From assembly GCA_900547405.1 (NCBI GenBank), contig URGL01000022.1, positions 1 to 32,914 on the forward strand: 32,914 bases of DNA, written 5' to 3'. Below the pieces are notes generated by a model. It did no database searches and had not been told where the DNA came from. It saw nothing but the letters and a program-made list of their open reading frames with translations. The position numbers were made by a program, and so were the translations under genes. This DNA is from an uncultured Eubacteriales bacterium. Lineage in GTDB: Bacteria; Bacillota; Clostridia; Oscillospirales; Oscillospiraceae. Every line of letters starts with the position of its first letter. Position 1 is the first letter of the stretch. This document shows positions 30,503-32,914 of the stretch, in pieces.

Positions 30503-30952
30503 TTATACGGTTTCGGGAACGGGGACCGGAGAGACAATGAGCTTGACGCCCTCTATCCGCCGGACCTTTACGACGGTGCCTTCGGGAATATCCGCGCCGC
30601 TTTCACTGCGGGCGCTCCATACCATGCCGCCGATCTTTACCTGCCCCCGGGATTCCAGGTTGCAGATGGCATCCGTCACCGGACAGCATTTCCCAATCAG
30701 GGAATCCGCATTGGTTTTCTGAATGGATGGAGCAATGTACCTTTTCAGGAAGGGCCGCAGCAGCGCCAGCAGCACCCCGGACACCGCCAGGAAGATCCCC
30801 ACCTGCACCCCCAGGGATGCTCCTAGCAGCGCCGCCACGATGGCGGCCAGACTGCCAACGGCAAACCACAGAGACACCAGCGCCACAGTGGAGCCCTCCA
30901 GAACCAGGAATAGGATCAGAAGCCCGACCCACATATAAGCAAAAAAGCCCAT
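30503..30952 (-). CDS. NfeD-family membrane protein, short form
   Basis: A 149-residue short NfeD. Residues 1-75 hold membrane helices (YMWVGLLILFLVLEGSTVALV, LAAIVAALLGASLGVQVGIFL, VLLALLRPFL). The C-terminal part is the NfeD OB-fold: SLIGKCCPVTDAICNLESRG, QVKIGGMVWSARSESG, IPEGTVVKVRRIEGVKLIV. NfeD and SPFH genes are a well-known conserved pair and probably form one membrane complex. GAAGGAGG precedes the ATG. First gene of the two-gene operon. Confidence 0.93.
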   Translation of the reverse strand: MGFFAYMWVGLLILFLVLEGSTVALVSLWFAVGSLAAIVAALLGASLGVQVGIFLAVSGVLLALLRPFLKRYIAPSIQKTNADSLIGKCCPVTDAICNLESRGQVKIGGMVWSARSESGADIPEGTVVKVRRIEGVKLIVSPVPVPETV

Positions 30953-30988
30953 GTCTGTTCCTCCTTCCGTCTTCTTGCTTATGACATT

Positions 30989-31017
30989 ACTATACCAGCC
31001 GAAGGAATCTTCGTCAA
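30989..31017 (-). promoter_or_regulatory. sigma-A promoter of the nfeD-SPFH operon
   Basis: On the minus strand a -35 TTGACG (31012-31017) and a -10 TATAGT (30989-30994) are 17 bases apart, with transcription starting about 30 bases before the NfeD ATG. No operator is evident. Confidence 0.78.
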
Positions 31018-31056
31018 TTGTTTTTGGAGCAAAATAGAGCCGGTTATTTTGCTAAT

Positions 31057-31080
31057 GTCATTGCGAACCAGTGACCCATC
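31057..31080. repeat. family B repeat, left-end fragment
   Basis: GTCATTGCGAACCAGTGACC matches the left end of the copy at 26278 and then diverges within a few bases. No right terminus follows before the ATPase stop at 31110; only a short GGTGAGACAG resembles part of the interior. It is a decayed or truncated copy between the ATPase gene and the nfeD promoter. Confidence 0.7.
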
Positions 31081-31109
31081 TGAGTCCTCGGTGAGACAGC
31101 CCCCAGGGC

Positions 31110-31895
31110 TTATTCCGCGCTGAAGAGCATCCGGTCGGTTTCCACACGGAAGGCCTTCAGAAGCTCCTCGGTGGTCATGTTTTTCCGTCTGTCTCCCTCC
31201 AGCTCCATAACGATCCTGCCGTCGCTCATCATAATGGTCCGGTTGCCAAGGCTCAGGGCCGAGGGGATATTGTGGGTGATCATCATGCAGGTGATGTGAT
31301 TCTCCGCCACGATCTGCCGGGTCAGGCCCAGGACCTTCTCCGCGGTGGCCGGGTCCAGGGCGGCGGTGTGCTCGTCCAGCAGCAGCAGCTTCGGCGTGAC
31401 CAGGGTGGCCATCAGCAGGGTCAGGGCCTGACGCTGACCGCCGGAGAGGAGGCCCACCGGGTGGTCCATCCGGTTCTCCAGGCCCAGGCCCAGCATGGAG
31501 AGCTTCTCCCGGAACTCCCTCCGGTCGGCGGCTGTAATGTGGGAGAAGGGGGACCGGCTGTGGGAGGCCCGCAGGTAGGCCAGGGCCATATTTTCCTCAA
31601 TGGTCATGCTGGGAGCGGTGCCCCGGAGGGGGTCCTGAAAGAGCCTGCCAATGACCTTGCTGCGCTTGTAGTCCGGCAGGAGGGTAATGTCCTGGCCGTC
31701 CAGCACAACGGTGCCGGAATCCAGCCGGAAGGCTCCGGCAATGGCACCGAAGAGGGTGGATTTCCCCGCCCCGTTGGAGCCCAGAACGGTGACAAAGTCC
31801 CCGGCATCCAGGTGGAGATCGATGCCCCGCAGGGCTGCTTTCTCGTTGACAGTGCCGATGCCGAAGGTTTTTTGAATATTTGTCAGAGTCAGCAT
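31110..31895 (-). CDS. ABC importer ATPase, TrpZ-like
   Basis: The ATG at 31895 follows GAAAGGAG; a longer in-frame start lies inside the permease gene. The 261 residues carry Walker A GSNGAGKST, the Q-loop FQDPLRGTAPSM, the signature LSGGQRQAL, Walker B LLLLDEHTAALDP and the H-loop MMITHNIP. The FQDPLRGTAP and DEHTAALDP variants are typical of ATPases that accompany the TrpX/TrpY-type importers (COG1101-like). The permease gene is one base upstream. Probable cargo is an aromatic amino acid or similar small solute. Confidence 0.9.
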   Translation of the reverse strand: MLTLTNIQKTFGIGTVNEKAALRGIDLHLDAGDFVTVLGSNGAGKSTLFGAIAGAFRLDSGTVVLDGQDITLLPDYKRSKVIGRLFQDPLRGTAPSMTIEENMALAYLRASHSRSPFSHITAADRREFREKLSMLGLGLENRMDHPVGLLSGGQRQALTLLMATLVTPKLLLLDEHTAALDPATAEKVLGLTRQIVAENHITCMMITHNIPSALSLGNRTIMMSDGRIVMELEGDRRKNMTTEELLKAFRVETDRMLFSAE

Positions 31896-31896
31896 G

Positions 31897-32769
31897 TTAC
31901 GCCACTCCTTTCTTCTCGCCCCCCAGGGCAGGCAGGCCAATGGCCAGGGCCACGATCACGGCGGAGATCAGCTTCAGGCATTCGCTGGGCAGGTCCAGCC
32001 GCAGGGCAATGGCAATGATGAACCGGTAGATGACGGAGCCCGCCAGGGCTCCCAGGATCTTGGTGTGGACCCGTCCCTTGGGGGTCAGGGTGTCGCCGAT
32101 GATGAGAGAGGCCAGGCCGATGATGACCATGCCGGTGCCCAGGTTGATGTCCGCCGTCCGCTGGTACTGGGCCAGCACCGCCCCGGACAGAGCCGTCAGG
32201 GCATTGGCAACGCACAGGCCCACGGTGATGGTAAAGGCGGTATTGATGGAGCTGGCCCGGACCATATCCGGGTTGTCGCCGGTGGCCCGGATGGACAGGC
32301 CCAGCCGGGTCCTCAGGAAGGCGATCAGAAGCAGCGCCGCCAGGGCGGCAATCAGCGCCCCGGGGATCAGGCGGTAAAAAGTTCCCAGCAGGGGCTTTAC
32401 CATGGTGAACACCGTGGCGGATTTCAGCATATTCACATTGGAGGAGAAGCCCATCACCGCCAGATTCACGGTGTAGAGCCCCGTATTGGTGATGATACCG
32501 GCAAGAATGGAGGGGATCTTCATCTTCGTCTGCAAAAAGGCGGTGACAAAGCCCGCCAGAGCTCCGGCGATCATGGCGGCGGGAATGGCCAGAATGGGAT
32601 GCCCAGCCACGGCCAGGGTGGCGGACACGGCGCAGCCCAGAGTAAAGGCCCCGTCGGTGGTCATATCGGCAATATTCAGCGTCCGGTAGCTCAGGTACAG
32701 GGCCAGGGCAACCAGGGCGTAAATGCAGCCCAGTTCCAGGGCACTCAGGATGACAGCAGACGAAATCAT
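31897..32769 (-). CDS. ABC importer permease, TrpY-like
   Basis: A 290-residue permease with about eight to nine membrane segments, of the branched-chain-like class: GCIYALVALALYLSYRTLNIADMTTDGAFTLG at the N-terminus, and RTRLGLSIRATGDNPDMVRASSINT as the ATPase-contact loop. This fits the COG4120/TrpY permease. The matching lipoprotein (TrpX-like, COG2984) is not inside the window and should lie upstream on the minus strand, beyond the family A repeat at the right edge. The ATG has AAGGAG upstream. Confidence 0.92.
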   Translation of the reverse strand: MISSAVILSALELGCIYALVALALYLSYRTLNIADMTTDGAFTLGCAVSATLAVAGHPILAIPAAMIAGALAGFVTAFLQTKMKIPSILAGIITNTGLYTVNLAVMGFSSNVNMLKSATVFTMVKPLLGTFYRLIPGALIAALAALLLIAFLRTRLGLSIRATGDNPDMVRASSINTAFTITVGLCVANALTALSGAVLAQYQRTADINLGTGMVIIGLASLIIGDTLTPKGRVHTKILGALAGSVIYRFIIAIALRLDLPSECLKLISAVIVALAIGLPALGGEKKGVA

Positions 32770-32794
32770 GGGAACAACTCCTTACAATATTCTC

Positions 32795-32914
32795 CTACCT
32801 TCCCCTGGGGGGAAGGTGGCCCCGCAGGGCCGGATGAGGGGCGGTACGGTGTCTGACCTGGTACCGCCCCACACCCGTCAGGGCTTCGCCCTGCCACCCT
32901 CTCCCAGGAGAGGG
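32795..32914. repeat. family A palindromic repeat, inverted copy at right edge
   Basis: Same element as at 14657 but in the opposite orientation: CTTCCCCTGGGGGGAAG, GGCCCCGCAGGGCC, the core GAGGGGCGGTAC...GGTACCGCCCC, CAGGGCTTCGCCCTG and CCCTCTCCCAGGAGAGGG, which ends at the window edge. It lies between the permease gene and whatever precedes it. Confidence 0.85.

Noticed and set aside
1..32914. CRISPR array
   Set aside because: Repeats are dispersed, palindromic and at gene boundaries; there is no regular repeat-spacer series and no cas gene.

Overview
The window looks like the chromosome of a GC-rich anaerobic gut Clostridium-class Firmicute, probably of the Oscillospiraceae/Ruminococcaceae type. 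The grounds are strong AGGAGG ribosome sites, sigma-A promoters with 16-18 bp spacers, a T-box leader, lipobox-bearing binding proteins, a clostridial-style ethanolamine locus, and scattered palindromic repeats of a kind common in that group. The taxonomic call is inference from style, not from a marker gene.

Layout. (1) Positions 95-7944, + strand: an ethanolamine-utilisation microcompartment operon in the order eutC-eutL-eutM-eutT-eutB-eutE-pduL-(eut conserved unknown)-eutN-eutH. It encodes both ammonia-lyase subunits, the adenosyltransferase that makes their cofactor, acetaldehyde dehydrogenase, a PduL-type phosphotransacylase, three shell proteins and the permease. Together these would import ethanolamine, split it to ammonia and acetaldehyde inside a protein shell, and yield acetyl-CoA and acetyl-phosphate. 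The operon probably begins left of the window. (2) 8033-10267, +: a sigma-A promoter, a methionine T-box and metG. (3) 10447-14536, -: a MarR-type regulator and a heterodimeric ABC exporter, convergent with metG across back-to-back terminators. (4) 14784-16135, -: a GtrA-like membrane protein and a lipoprotein of unknown role. (5) 16235-20673, -: a four-gene sugar-type ABC importer. (6) 20802-24967: a divergent locus with an ascorbate-family PTS (EIIA, EIIB, EIIC) on - and GntR regulator, SIS-domain protein and a private HPr on +. (7) 25201-29206, +: an FbpABC-like ABC importer whose binding protein lacks the usual iron-binding tyrosine pair. (8) 29568-30952, -: an NfeD/SPFH membrane pair. (9) 31110-32769, -: ATPase and permease of a TrpXYZ-like importer whose binding protein should lie to the right of the window.

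Non-coding structure. Two or three families of dispersed palindromic elements are threaded through gene boundaries. Family A is about 100-120 bp, with CCTCTCC/GGAGAGG and CTTCCCC/GGGGAAG hairpins around a GGGGCGGTACC...GGTACCGCCCC core. Family B is about 110-135 bp with GTCATTGCGA/TCGCAATGAC ends. Family C sits nested inside a family A copy at 29213-29530. One family A copy has supplied the last dozen codons and the stop of eutL.

The best candidates for new biology are the GntR/SIS/HPr/PTS locus with a repeated candidate operator in both promoter regions, and the near-identical amphipathic tags on EutC, PduL and EutE.
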